NCBI GenBank assembly: GCA_038210655.1
Contig: JBBQWM010000003.1
Coordinates: forward strand, 1-64,000
Direction of reading: 5' to 3'
DNA: 64,000 nucleotides
Source of the DNA: 54-19 sp038210655
GTDB lineage: Bacteria; Chloroflexota; Chloroflexia; Chloroheliales; Chloroheliaceae
Shown: positions 34,423 through 42,542 of the stretch, piece by piece
How the letters are laid out: every line of letters starts with the position of its first letter
How positions within the stretch are numbered: position 1 is the first letter of the stretch
Translations under genes and position numbers: made by a program
The notes under the pieces: model-generated
What the model was told of the DNA's origin: nothing
The model's database searches: none
Seen by the model: only the letters and a program-made list of their open reading frames with translations

Positions 34423-35400
34423 TTACTTGCGACCGTTGGTTTGCTTTGGATCAAGTGCATCGCGCAGACCGTCACCGACGAAGTTGAGCGACATTACGGT
34501 TAGAACTACCATCAGAGTTGGAAAGAGCAGGATTGTAGGCGGATTGCTCTGGAAAGCTTCACGGCCCTCACTTATCAGGCGGCCCCAACTGGGTGCTGCC
34601 GGGTCGCCACTGACCCCAATATAGCCCAAAAATGCCTCAATAATAATCGCTTCCGGCACGCCAAAACTAACCGCCACGATGATCGGGCCAAGAATATTAG
34701 GCAAGATATGTTTAATCAGAATGCGCGGGGTAGTTACGCCCACCGCGCGGGCGGCTTCGACGAACTCTTTGTTCTTCAGGCCCAGAATTTGACCACGCAC
34801 CAACCGGGTCATGACCGGCCAAGTGCTAATCGCGATAGCGACATAAACCCAAGCAATGCTGCTGCCAAAGATCGACAAAAAGAGCAGCGCCAGCAGCAAA
34901 TAAGGGAAGGCCCGGAAAATATCGGTTATACGCATAATTATGATGTCGAACCAGCCGCCAAAATAACCTGCGATCAGGCCCAGCGGTAGCCCGATCAAGA
35001 GTACGATGGCCTGTACGATTAGCCCAACACTGAGCGAGATGCGCGACCCATAAACCACCCGCGCCCACAGGTCATAATTCTGCCCGGTCGTTCCCATCCA
35101 GTGATCGGCGGAAGGGGGTTGATAATTCTGTTCGCTATAGGGCCGGGGCGAATTGCGGTCGTAAAAGTTCTGATCGGTTTCGTAGCGGGCGATCCAGGGA
35201 GCGAAAATCGCCATCAGGATCAACAAAGCCATCACGATCAATCCAAGCATCGCCAGCTTGTTACGGCGCAACCGCTTCCAGGCATCCCCCCATAGGCTGC
35301 TACTTTTTTTATTGGATAGGGCTTGTAAGGTACGAGCGGCCTCAGCCGCCGCGCCGGGCAGATCAGCCTGATCTGTTCGTTCTTTAGTACTTTTCGCCAT
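34423..35400 (-). CDS. Dipeptide/oligopeptide ABC transporter permease (OppC-like)
   Basis: A 325-residue inner-membrane protein with an N-terminal OppC_N segment (SLWGDAWKRLRRNKLAMLGLIVMALLIL) and a binding-protein-dependent transport domain. The EAA loop reads FVEAARAVGVTTPRILIKHILPN at about 210-232. Motif HWMGTTGQNYDLWARVVYGSRISLSVGL at about 99-126 is typical. It starts at the base where the OppB-like gene stops, so the two are coupled. OppD and OppF ATPases are not adjacent; they must be encoded elsewhere. Confidence 0.88.
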   Translation of the reverse strand: MAKSTKERTDQADLPGAAAEAARTLQALSNKKSSSLWGDAWKRLRRNKLAMLGLIVMALLILMAIFAPWIARYETDQNFYDRNSPRPYSEQNYQPPSADHWMGTTGQNYDLWARVVYGSRISLSVGLIVQAIVLLIGLPLGLIAGYFGGWFDIIIMRITDIFRAFPYLLLALLFLSIFGSSIAWVYVAIAISTWPVMTRLVRGQILGLKNKEFVEAARAVGVTTPRILIKHILPNILGPIIVAVSFGVPEAIIIEAFLGYIGVSGDPAAPSWGRLISEGREAFQSNPPTILLFPTLMVVLTVMSLNFVGDGLRDALDPKQTNGRK

Positions 35401-36569
35401 TATGCCGCGCTCCCTTTTGCATAACTGATACGCGGGTCGAAATAACCATATAGTAAATCGACTGCCAGATTGATAAATACTACCAGCATAGCGTAAAGCA
35501 CCGTAGTGCCTAGAATCATTGGGTAATCCAAAACCAGAATGCTGGAAACAAAATAATAGCCAATCCCCGGAATGTTAAAGACGCGCTCGATAGTAACACT
35601 ACCGGTCAGCAACCCGGCTAAGCGGTCGCCCAACACCGTCAGGATTGGAATAAAAGCGTTTTTTAGCCCGTGTCCAATTGCGACGCGCTGGTTGTTTAAC
35701 CCTTTGGCCTGGGCCGTCCGCATATAATCCTGGCGGATCACTTCAAGCATACTGGAGCGGGTCAACCGGGCGATAATACTGGCTTCGCGTGCGCCCAGCA
35801 ATATAGCGGGCAGGATTAGATCGGCGGTAGTGGGCGAACTTGGTGCTATCGAAAAATTAGTACCCAACCAGGCGTTAATCAAGACGACCGCGATCAGGGC
35901 CAATAGGCCCAGCACAAAACTTGGGATCGAGAAACCAACTAGGGCAATAGTAGTCAGAGTATAATCGAGCCAGCTATTTTGTTTGAGGGCGGCGATGATA
36001 CCCAGCGGGATACCTACGATGAGCATAAAAGCAAAGGCCATAATACCCAGCCGCAACGAGAACAAAAAGCCCCCGGCCTTAGAAGTGTCCAGCGTAAAAA
36101 TTACAAAGATAAGATAGGCGCTCAGGGTGAGTAAGACGGTCGGCAGCAGCCAGCTTCGGAAAAGACCAAGCCAATCAACTTTTTTGACTTGCGCCCAAAC
36201 CAGGCCCAACCCGGCTACTACTACAACAGTTACAGCCAGCACTCCTACCAGTTGTAGCCAGAAAGGAGTATTACTGGTTTCGGTTCCTTTGTAGCCAAAC
36301 AAAATTTCGGTAACGGTTTGGGTGCCTTTGCGCTCGAAAGATGGCCCCCAATCTCCCCGCATAAAGTTGAAGATATAAATAAAATACTGCTCGTAAAGAG
36401 GCCGATTGAGGCCATAAGACGCTTCGATCTGCTTACGGGCGGACTCGGATAACTTCTCGCTAGTTAGTGGGCTACCGGGAATACTATGGGCCATGACAAA
36501 GGTAATTAACGTAACCCCGATAAAGACCGGTATAACCTGCAAGAGCCGGTTGATAACATACTTTCCCAT
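35400..36569 (-). CDS. Dipeptide/oligopeptide ABC transporter permease (OppB-like) with membrane insert
   Basis: A 389-residue permease. The N terminus (YVINRLLQVIPVFIGVTLITFVMAHSIPGSP) and core (MLEVIRQDYMRTAQAKGLNNQRVAIGHGLKNAFIPILTVLG) are standard OppB. Usual length is near 310-340. The excess is an insert at about residues 105-175 with two or three extra hydrophobic segments (LVGVLAVTVVVVAGLGLVW, WLLPTVLLTLSAYLIFVI) around a Lys/Arg loop. The insert lies between the first periplasmic loop and the transport core, as in the two CUT1 permeases at 14.6-16.9 kb. Confidence 0.88.
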   Translation of the reverse strand: MGKYVINRLLQVIPVFIGVTLITFVMAHSIPGSPLTSEKLSESARKQIEASYGLNRPLYEQYFIYIFNFMRGDWGPSFERKGTQTVTEILFGYKGTETSNTPFWLQLVGVLAVTVVVVAGLGLVWAQVKKVDWLGLFRSWLLPTVLLTLSAYLIFVIFTLDTSKAGGFLFSLRLGIMAFAFMLIVGIPLGIIAALKQNSWLDYTLTTIALVGFSIPSFVLGLLALIAVVLINAWLGTNFSIAPSSPTTADLILPAILLGAREASIIARLTRSSMLEVIRQDYMRTAQAKGLNNQRVAIGHGLKNAFIPILTVLGDRLAGLLTGSVTIERVFNIPGIGYYFVSSILVLDYPMILGTTVLYAMLVVFINLAVDLLYGYFDPRISYAKGSAA

Positions 36570-36597
36570 ATTACCTTTCAGCCGTTAGATGTCAGTC

Positions 36598-36642
36598 GTC
36601 AGGTATGAGGTATCAGCTAAAATCTGACACCTCATACCTGAC
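36598..36642 (-). terminator. Intercistronic hairpin after the oligopeptide-binding gene
   Basis: GTCAGGTATGAGGT (36598-36611) and ACCTCATACCTGAC (36629-36642) are a perfect 14-bp inverted repeat between the binding-protein and permease genes. Its place mirrors the hairpin after the rhamnose-binding gene. It probably shields the abundant upstream message and reduces permease expression. The arms resemble the hairpin at 52983-53044. Confidence 0.6.
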
Positions 36643-36648
36643 AACTAT

Positions 36649-38457
36649 TTACTTCTTGAGTTGAGCTTCTTTGAAGCGGGTGTTGCCCTGTGGGTTGTAA
36701 GTCCAGTTGGTGACGTTAGGCCGCACCAAAATGGTATAAACACCACTGTAGGTTGGGATCAGGGCCGCATCGTCTTGCAAGAGTTTCTCGGCCTGCTGGT
36801 AGAGCACATCGCGCTTGGCCGAGTCGGATTCGGCTCCACCGGCTTTCCAGGCCGTGTCAAAATCTTTGTTGCAATACTTGATGACCTGGATACCGCTCAC
36901 GTCGCAGCCGGCCAAAGGCTGGTAGAAGTTAGCCGGGTCGGGATAGTCCGCGCCCCAGCTACCGAAGTAAATTGGGAACTCGCCATCCCCGGTACGGCGT
37001 TGCCGGAACTCGGCAAAGGTCGGAACCGGGTTGAGCTTGAGAGTAATGCCCAGGTTTTGCTTCCACTGTTGGACATAACTCTCGGAAGCTTGCTGCCAAC
37101 CAGCCCGTTCCGGGGTATAGGCGAAACCGCCGCTCTTACCAGCCGGGCCAAAGTTGTTGAGGTCGTCTTCCAGCTTTTTAACCTTGTCGGGGGTATCGAA
37201 ACCGGCGGCAGCCAGACTGGCCTTCGCTTTAGCCGGGTCGAATGGATAAGCATCATACGGCTTGTAGCTGGGCAGACCGGGTACTAGCAGCGTGTTCAAG
37301 GGCAGACCGGCCCCCTGCAAAGCACCCTCGGCGATCAACCGGCGGTCGATAGCTTGATAGAAAGCCTTGCGAAGGTCTTTGCTCTTCCCAAACGGCCCTT
37401 TACCATCGGTGTAGTTGAAGCCGATAAAGTTGGTGCGGGTACGCGGGATTTGGGTGACTTGACCTTTGTACTTGGCATCGCTCTTGACCTTCGAGAAGTC
37501 GGCCACTGGTACTTCGACCGCGTCCAACTCGCCGTTGTCATATTTCAGCTTGGCAGTCGCACCTTCTTTGATAAGCTCGACCGATACGGCATCGATGCTG
37601 GCGCGGCCTTCATAGTAGCTCGGGTTAAATTCGAGGCGGATACTCTGATTGTGCTTCCACTCTTTGAGGGTGAAGGCTCCGGTTCCAACCAGGTTGCCCG
37701 CTTCGGTCCACTTGTCGCCCAGTTTCTCAACGACCGCCTTGTCAACCACTTTCCAGGGATGAAGCGCCATCCTGAGCAACAGGTCGGCAGCAGGCTGGGT
37801 CAGTTGAATTTCGACTGTGTAGTCATCGACCGCTTTGTAGCCGGAAACGGTCGCTTTTTTACGATCATCCCCGGTCAGTTTGACTGCTTCGTTGTAGCCA
37901 ACAATGCCGTCAAAGACGAAATTGTATTCGCCCTTTTCATACTGGATCACCCGGTTCCAGGAATAGATCAGATCGGCGGCTTTGAGTGGGTCGCCGTTAT
38001 GGAATTTTACATCCTTGCGGATTTTGAGGGTGTAGGTCTTGCCGTCCGGGCTGATCGTCCAACTTTCGGCCAGTGCGGGCTGTACCTTCAAGTTGCTATC
38101 CAGTTCGGTCGGGCCATCGAACAACTCGTTAATCATATTGACCGATTCCTGGGCGGTCGCAATCGAGGGGTCGAGGCTATCTGGTTCACCACTCATCGTC
38201 CATCGGAAGGTTCCACCGGTCACAACCCGGTCAACTTTTTTACCACCAACGGCAGTCGTCGCGGCAGCAGCGGCAGTTGTCGCGGCGGGGGCAGCCGTCG
38301 TCGCGGCGGCAGCGGCAGTCGTGGCGGCAGCGGCCGTTGTAGCCGCCGCGGTAGTAGCCGCCGGAACCGTCGTCGCAGTCGAGTCGCCGCAAGCAGCTAA
38401 TACCCCGGCCAGGAACACGCCTAGAGTCAGGTAACTAAGGAATCGTCGCCAACGCAT
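36649..38457 (-). CDS. Oligopeptide/dipeptide-binding lipoprotein (OppA/DppA-like)
   Basis: A 602-residue SBP_bac_5 lipoprotein from ATG 38457, which has AGGAGG about 10 nt upstream; an ATG ten codons earlier lacks a site. The signal peptide ends LAGVLAAC, followed by an Ala/Thr linker (about 45 residues). The ligand domain starts near residue 75 (GGTFRWTMSGEPDSLDPSIATAQESVNMINELFDG) and has SWTISPDGKTYTLKIRKDVKFHNGDPL. It captures peptides, or possibly nickel or sugars as some relatives do. It is the first gene of the three-gene transporter operon. Confidence 0.87.
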   Translation of the reverse strand: MRWRRFLSYLTLGVFLAGVLAACGDSTATTVPAATTAAATTAAAATTAAAAATTAAPAATTAAAAATTAVGGKKVDRVVTGGTFRWTMSGEPDSLDPSIATAQESVNMINELFDGPTELDSNLKVQPALAESWTISPDGKTYTLKIRKDVKFHNGDPLKAADLIYSWNRVIQYEKGEYNFVFDGIVGYNEAVKLTGDDRKKATVSGYKAVDDYTVEIQLTQPAADLLLRMALHPWKVVDKAVVEKLGDKWTEAGNLVGTGAFTLKEWKHNQSIRLEFNPSYYEGRASIDAVSVELIKEGATAKLKYDNGELDAVEVPVADFSKVKSDAKYKGQVTQIPRTRTNFIGFNYTDGKGPFGKSKDLRKAFYQAIDRRLIAEGALQGAGLPLNTLLVPGLPSYKPYDAYPFDPAKAKASLAAAGFDTPDKVKKLEDDLNNFGPAGKSGGFAYTPERAGWQQASESYVQQWKQNLGITLKLNPVPTFAEFRQRRTGDGEFPIYFGSWGADYPDPANFYQPLAGCDVSGIQVIKYCNKDFDTAWKAGGAESDSAKRDVLYQQAEKLLQDDAALIPTYSGVYTILVRPNVTNWTYNPQGNTRFKEAQLKK

Positions 38458-38743
38458 GGGATTTTCTCCTCCTAATAAGGTATTCATAGGTCAATAAGCA
38501 AAGTTGCAAACTGTTAAAGCAAAACTAAGGGCCGCTATTCTCCGACCAACTTACCAAAAACGCTGGCTAATTCGGAAGGGCAGGCCACTATTTTGCTGCT
38601 CCAGCCCGGCTGGAGGTCAAACGCACACGTTCCACCTTGCTATGCTTTAGATAGATGAAAAGCATTTTATCGAAGAAATTCAAAGCTTTTAGATAATTTG
38701 GATTCATTATAGCAAACTTATGCCTATGACTCAAGCGCTTGCG

Positions 38744-38943
38744 CGTAGCGCGGGCTGAGCGTCAGTTTTTGCACGGGTTCAAACAGTAATAATAGGAGAT
38801 TGTGAAAACCTAGCTTCAAACCACTCAAGTATATATTAGAAAAATTTTCGCAGAAAATTTTTCTAATATATATTCAACCTCGGTTTAGCGAGTGGCCCAG
38901 CCTGGCTAGTTTGCAAAAATTTGACGTACACCCCTCATAGCAC
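38744..38943. mobile_element. MITE-like element, copy A (183 bp)
   Basis: The element spans about 38752-38934. It has imperfect terminal inverted repeats (GGGCTGAGCGTCAGTTTTTG on the left; GGGGTGTACGTCAAATTTTT on the right, reverse strand). The centre is a long AT palindrome around TTTTCGCAGAAAA near 38845. The whole is homologous, inverted, to copy B at 63498-63680. Flanks CGTAGCGC (38744-38751) and CATAGCAC (38936-38943) agree at 6 of 8 bases, a decayed duplication. There is no transposase gene. The element fills part of the gap 38458-38978; the rest holds nothing recognised. Confidence 0.75.
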
Positions 38944-38978
38944 GGGGTGAGGGACGCGACAATAATAAAGTAGCCAGC

Positions 38979-39150
38979 TTAGGGGTGTAACAGGTGCTGG
39001 GATAAAAAGGCCCAGATTACTTCATCGCTAGGACGACCGGCGATGGTGTCAGGATAACTATGACCGCCCCCTTTGATTTGATAGTGAGCTACCGTACTGT
39101 TGTCACGGCAACCGCTCCATTCGTCTTTTTCAACTAAAGGATACCACTCT
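38979..39150 (-). pseudogene. C-terminal remnant of a PHB-depolymerase-type esterase
   Basis: With no start codon, the minus strand reads VEKDEWSGCRDNSTVAHYQI followed by KGGGHSYPDTIAGRPSDEVI and WAFLSQHLLHP then a stop at 38979. This is the end of a LpqC/PhaZ-like esterase, with the catalytic His in GGGHSYPD. An in-frame stop lies just upstream, near 39145, and the N-terminal two thirds are missing. The MITE copy A ends 45 bases downstream of its stop. Confidence 0.75.
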
Positions 39151-39305
39151 CACCGTCCTTTTGCAGCTTTCTTAAACCCCGAATTACGGTAGTTGTCTCA
39201 TAAGAGAATGTCAATAGCAATAGATTGATGTGAATAAGTCAGGGTCTTATTATACACTCTTTACAGGTTCCCTTTTATTATTCAAAAGTATTAGAGAGAT
39301 AACTC

Positions 39306-40085
39306 TCAACCCAACAAATAGCGGGCGGCGGACGAAAGTCGCTCGAACACATTTGCTTCAAACGAGTTGTGTATAGAAGTATAACGACGCTGTTCGCGGC
39401 TGGTAAAGAGGGCGAACACGGCTCGGCGATTTTGCTTGCTGCGATTGAGTGTCCCGCTGTGCCACAGATGCGCGTTGAATATGGCGACCGACCCGGCAGG
39501 CGCAATCAGCGAAACTTCGTCGGGATGTTTGAAAAGCGGCTGAGTGATCGCTTTGGGTGGTTGCTGTTGCCAGGTTAAATGACTGCCCCGCACAAAGCGG
39601 GTCGGCCCGTTTTCGGCTGTAAAATCGTCCAGCAGCCAGATCGAATTTACGACATAAAAGGGTTCGAATATTCCACGTGGCCCCCAATCATTATGAAGTC
39701 CTTGCTGTCCGTAACCCGGCAAAGGGTCGCGCCCGGTAAGACTGCTCAGTTTGAACTCATCACCAAGTACGTGATAAACTGCCGCCAGCAGCTTTGGATT
39801 AGTGTAGATACGATCAAAGACGCTTTCTCTATTGATTAGATTATCGATATGGCACGTGCCTTGCTCCGGTCGGGCAGTGCTAACGACCCCGCTTTGTTTC
39901 TCGGTCATCAAGCGCTCGAAAGCTTCGCGCAACTCAACCAGCCCTTTTTTATCGATCTGCCCCGGTAAGACAAGATAACCCTGTTTATCAAGGGTTTCTT
40001 TTTCCTGGGGGCTAAGGGTGTTTTCGGTTACGCCCAACTCCTGCAAAGCCTCTTTTATATTATTAATAACTTTGGTTTCAGTCAA
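39306..40085 (-). CDS. Phytanoyl-CoA dioxygenase (PhyH) family Fe(II)/2-oxoglutarate oxygenase
   Basis: A 259-residue oxygenase. The iron ligands are HND (about residues 132-134, in GLHNDWGPRG) and the His in FNAHLWHSGT (about 205-211), with the 2-oxoglutarate Arg in QNRRAVFALF about 10 further on. The core starts with GYLVLPGQIDKKGLVELREAF. Substrates of bacterial PhyH proteins are varied. The start is TTG at 40085 with GGGAGG 8 nt upstream. It is transcribed divergently from the GT-C gene, with facing promoters at 40132-40189. Confidence 0.85.
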   Translation of the reverse strand: MTETKVINNIKEALQELGVTENTLSPQEKETLDKQGYLVLPGQIDKKGLVELREAFERLMTEKQSGVVSTARPEQGTCHIDNLINRESVFDRIYTNPKLLAAVYHVLGDEFKLSSLTGRDPLPGYGQQGLHNDWGPRGIFEPFYVVNSIWLLDDFTAENGPTRFVRGSHLTWQQQPPKAITQPLFKHPDEVSLIAPAGSVAIFNAHLWHSGTLNRSKQNRRAVFALFTSREQRRYTSIHNSFEANVFERLSSAARYLLG

Positions 40086-40131
40086 TTTAGTGACCTCCCT
40101 TCCGACAATTTGATTTATTATTTCCGCTCAG

Positions 40132-40189
40132 ATTATAACCTATGACGTAGCGTCAGATGCAAGAGGCAATTTTATTTACATGCTATAAT
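40132..40189. promoter_or_regulatory. Divergent promoters around a palindrome
   Basis: On the minus strand TATAAT (40137-40132) drives the PhyH gene. On the plus strand the extended -10 TGCTATAAT (40181-40189) drives the membrane protein. Between them lies the perfect inverted repeat TGACGTAGCGTCA (40143-40155), a plausible operator shared by both. The regulator is unknown. Confidence 0.5.
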
Positions 40190-40240
40190 AAGCGCCGAAA
40201 TCGTAAATTGCTTACTTATAGCTTGCTCCACAGAAATTGG

Positions 40241-42502
40241 ATGATTGAATCTGGTTCACGCTTAAATCAACCCCCGACCGCTACGCTCCAGAGTGCGGCA
40301 ATCTGGCAACGGCATCCGCATTGGGTGGCCCTGGGTTTGTATAAGGTGCTGACGGTAGTTATAACTTTCCCGCTCACTTTTCAACTAGGGAGCCATCTTC
40401 AGGGCGGTTTGCCGACCAGCGATAGCTACCAGAATATCTGGTATATGTGGTGGTACGGGCGGGCGCTCGAACAGGGGCTAGACCCCAGCCGTAGCAGCCT
40501 GATGTACGGTTTGCTACCAGATGTGCAGGTGCTTATCAGTAGCGTGATAAATGGCCTATTGATGTGGCCTGTTATCAAGCTATTTGGGGCGTTGGCGGCT
40601 TATAACATCGCTATTTTGCTATCGTTTGCCCTGGCGGGCTTCTTTGCCTACCGTCTGGCGGACGAAGCGCTGGCAGGGCGCAACCGGCAGGCGGCCTTTG
40701 CTGCCGGGTTCTTCTTTACCTTCTCGACTTACCATTTCTACCGGGCAGGCGGCCACCTGGGACTGGTAACGATCCAGTGGATACCGTTTTACCTGTGGCG
40801 GTTGTTTTGTTTGCAGCGCCAGCCCGGACTACGCAATGCGCTATTGGCTTCGCTAGGGCTAATTCTGGCGGCGCTGTCCGATTTGTACTATCTGGGCTAT
40901 TTTGTGTTGCTGGTAACACTTTTATTCTTAGCCTGGGTTGGGATTACCGAGCGGCGGACGGTTTGGAAATGGTATAACCAACGCTGGTATATATTGACGC
41001 TGGTGGTCGGGGTGGTTGGACTGGTTCCCTTTTACAGTTTCTTTTTGAATCTCGACCCGGACTTGCGACGGTCGATCAGCGAACGGGCGGGAGACGTGCG
41101 GGAGTTTTCGGCTGATTTGCTGGCCTTTGTATTCCCGACTGGTCGCAACCCTTTTTATGGTGCGCTGACCGCGCCGATCTATAGCACTTTCAAAACCAGC
41201 TATTCTATCGAGCAGGCCGTTTTCCCTGGCTATATCGTGCTAGGGTTGAGCTTGATTGCGCCTTTCTTAAAGACGATACGCAATCGCTGGGCCGCTTTTT
41301 GTGCTTTAATGGTCGGGGTGGCATTTGTACTGGCGCTGGGGCCGCGTCTGCATATCGGTGGGCAGGAAATCGGGCCAACTATGCCCTACGGTTTTATATA
41401 TGGCAAGCTGCCTTTGCTGGGAACCTTCCGAGCGCCCAATCGTTTTGGGATCGTGGTGCTGCTGGGGCTGGCGGTGCTGGCGGCTTTTACGCTCAGTTGG
41501 CTGCTGGAAAAATTGAATGGCAGAATAAAACGGCCGGTTGCCTGGGTAGGTCTGGCCCTGGTTTTAGTGCTGGCGCTCTCGGAAACGCTGACTTTTAGCT
41601 ACCCGATGACCCTGATCGCTGTCGAAATACCACAGGTCTATAGGCAGATTGCCGCCGAGCCGGGCGATTTTCTGGTGCTGGAACTGCCGCTGGATACTCG
41701 CAGCCAGCCCCTTTATTACCAAACGCTGCACCAAAAGCGGTTGGTTGGGGGGGTCGCTACCCGCATTTCAAACCGCATGACCCTCTCCTGGGATCGGGCG
41801 ACTTATTTGGGGATGTTCAATCCGGCGGAGAGTTCGGCGGTCATCAATAATGGACAGCCACTCAAAATAGTCGGTGGCCCGGATATTTTTCCGCTTGATC
41901 TAACTTTTCGCCAGATGCTGACCGAGCAGAAGATTGGCTACGTGATCGTCCGCACTAATCGTCCGGCCTTTGCCTGGATCTATGATTATGTGCGGGAGCA
42001 ACTTGGCCTGCCGACTTCGGAGGAGATGGTGCAGGGCGAACGATTGCTGGCCTGGCGCTTGTTGCCGCTTGCGCCGAGCGCACCCCCGCCAGTCGCCGTC
42101 GGAAATTATCGTATTCGGCTGGGCGAGGGTTGGAACGCCGGGCTGGGTAAGAGTGATAACGGTCAGCTTTTGCGACTGGCCGAGCAAGATGCGCGGTTGC
42201 TGGTCACGCCCGGCACGCCCGGCCCAACCAATTTGACTTTGCTACTTACACCCTATATTCGGCCCCAGTCAATTGAGGTGCGCTTGAACGGTCAACCGAT
42301 AGGTCGGGTCGAGGGCCGCGAACCCTGGAAGCCACTTGTGATCCAACTCCCTCTGACGCTGGTTGCCGGGCCGAATGTTATCGAGTTACATTCGGTGGAG
42401 GGCTGTTTGCAGCCGATTGACTACATACCCGGCAGCCCCGATGTGCGTTGTATCAGCTTTGCCGTCCAAAACGTAAACCTGACGGCAACCCCGCCCAGCT
42501 AA
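40241..42502 (+). CDS. GT-C-like polytopic membrane protein
   Basis: About 753 residues. An ATG at 40157 is upstream of the probable transcription start (extended -10 at 40181-40189), so the ATG at 40241 is used. There are about 11-12 hydrophobic helices in the first 470 residues, with a first large loop containing GGLPTSDSYQNIWYMWWYGRAL, similar to the acidic loop of GT-C glycosyltransferases that bind lipid-linked sugars. The last 240 residues are soluble, extracytoplasmic and beta-rich. It probably modifies an envelope glycan. It may belong to the YfhO/DUF6311-like group; the specific substrate is unknown. Confidence 0.7.
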   Translation: MIESGSRLNQPPTATLQSAAIWQRHPHWVALGLYKVLTVVITFPLTFQLGSHLQGGLPTSDSYQNIWYMWWYGRALEQGLDPSRSSLMYGLLPDVQVLISSVINGLLMWPVIKLFGALAAYNIAILLSFALAGFFAYRLADEALAGRNRQAAFAAGFFFTFSTYHFYRAGGHLGLVTIQWIPFYLWRLFCLQRQPGLRNALLASLGLILAALSDLYYLGYFVLLVTLLFLAWVGITERRTVWKWYNQRWYILTLVVGVVGLVPFYSFFLNLDPDLRRSISERAGDVREFSADLLAFVFPTGRNPFYGALTAPIYSTFKTSYSIEQAVFPGYIVLGLSLIAPFLKTIRNRWAAFCALMVGVAFVLALGPRLHIGGQEIGPTMPYGFIYGKLPLLGTFRAPNRFGIVVLLGLAVLAAFTLSWLLEKLNGRIKRPVAWVGLALVLVLALSETLTFSYPMTLIAVEIPQVYRQIAAEPGDFLVLELPLDTRSQPLYYQTLHQKRLVGGVATRISNRMTLSWDRATYLGMFNPAESSAVINNGQPLKIVGGPDIFPLDLTFRQMLTEQKIGYVIVRTNRPAFAWIYDYVREQLGLPTSEEMVQGERLLAWRLLPLAPSAPPPVAVGNYRIRLGEGWNAGLGKSDNGQLLRLAEQDARLLVTPGTPGPTNLTLLLTPYIRPQSIEVRLNGQPIGRVEGREPWKPLVIQLPLTLVAGPNVIELHSVEGCLQPIDYIPGSPDVRCISFAVQNVNLTATPPS

Positions 42503-42542
42503 ATCCCCCTTACAACCCTCGCCGGAATAGCTGACCGTTATC

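Noticed and set aside
38772..38790. tRNA-like words GGTTCAAA and GAATCCG in the MITE copies
   Set aside because: No acceptor or anticodon stems; they belong to the MITE terminal regions.
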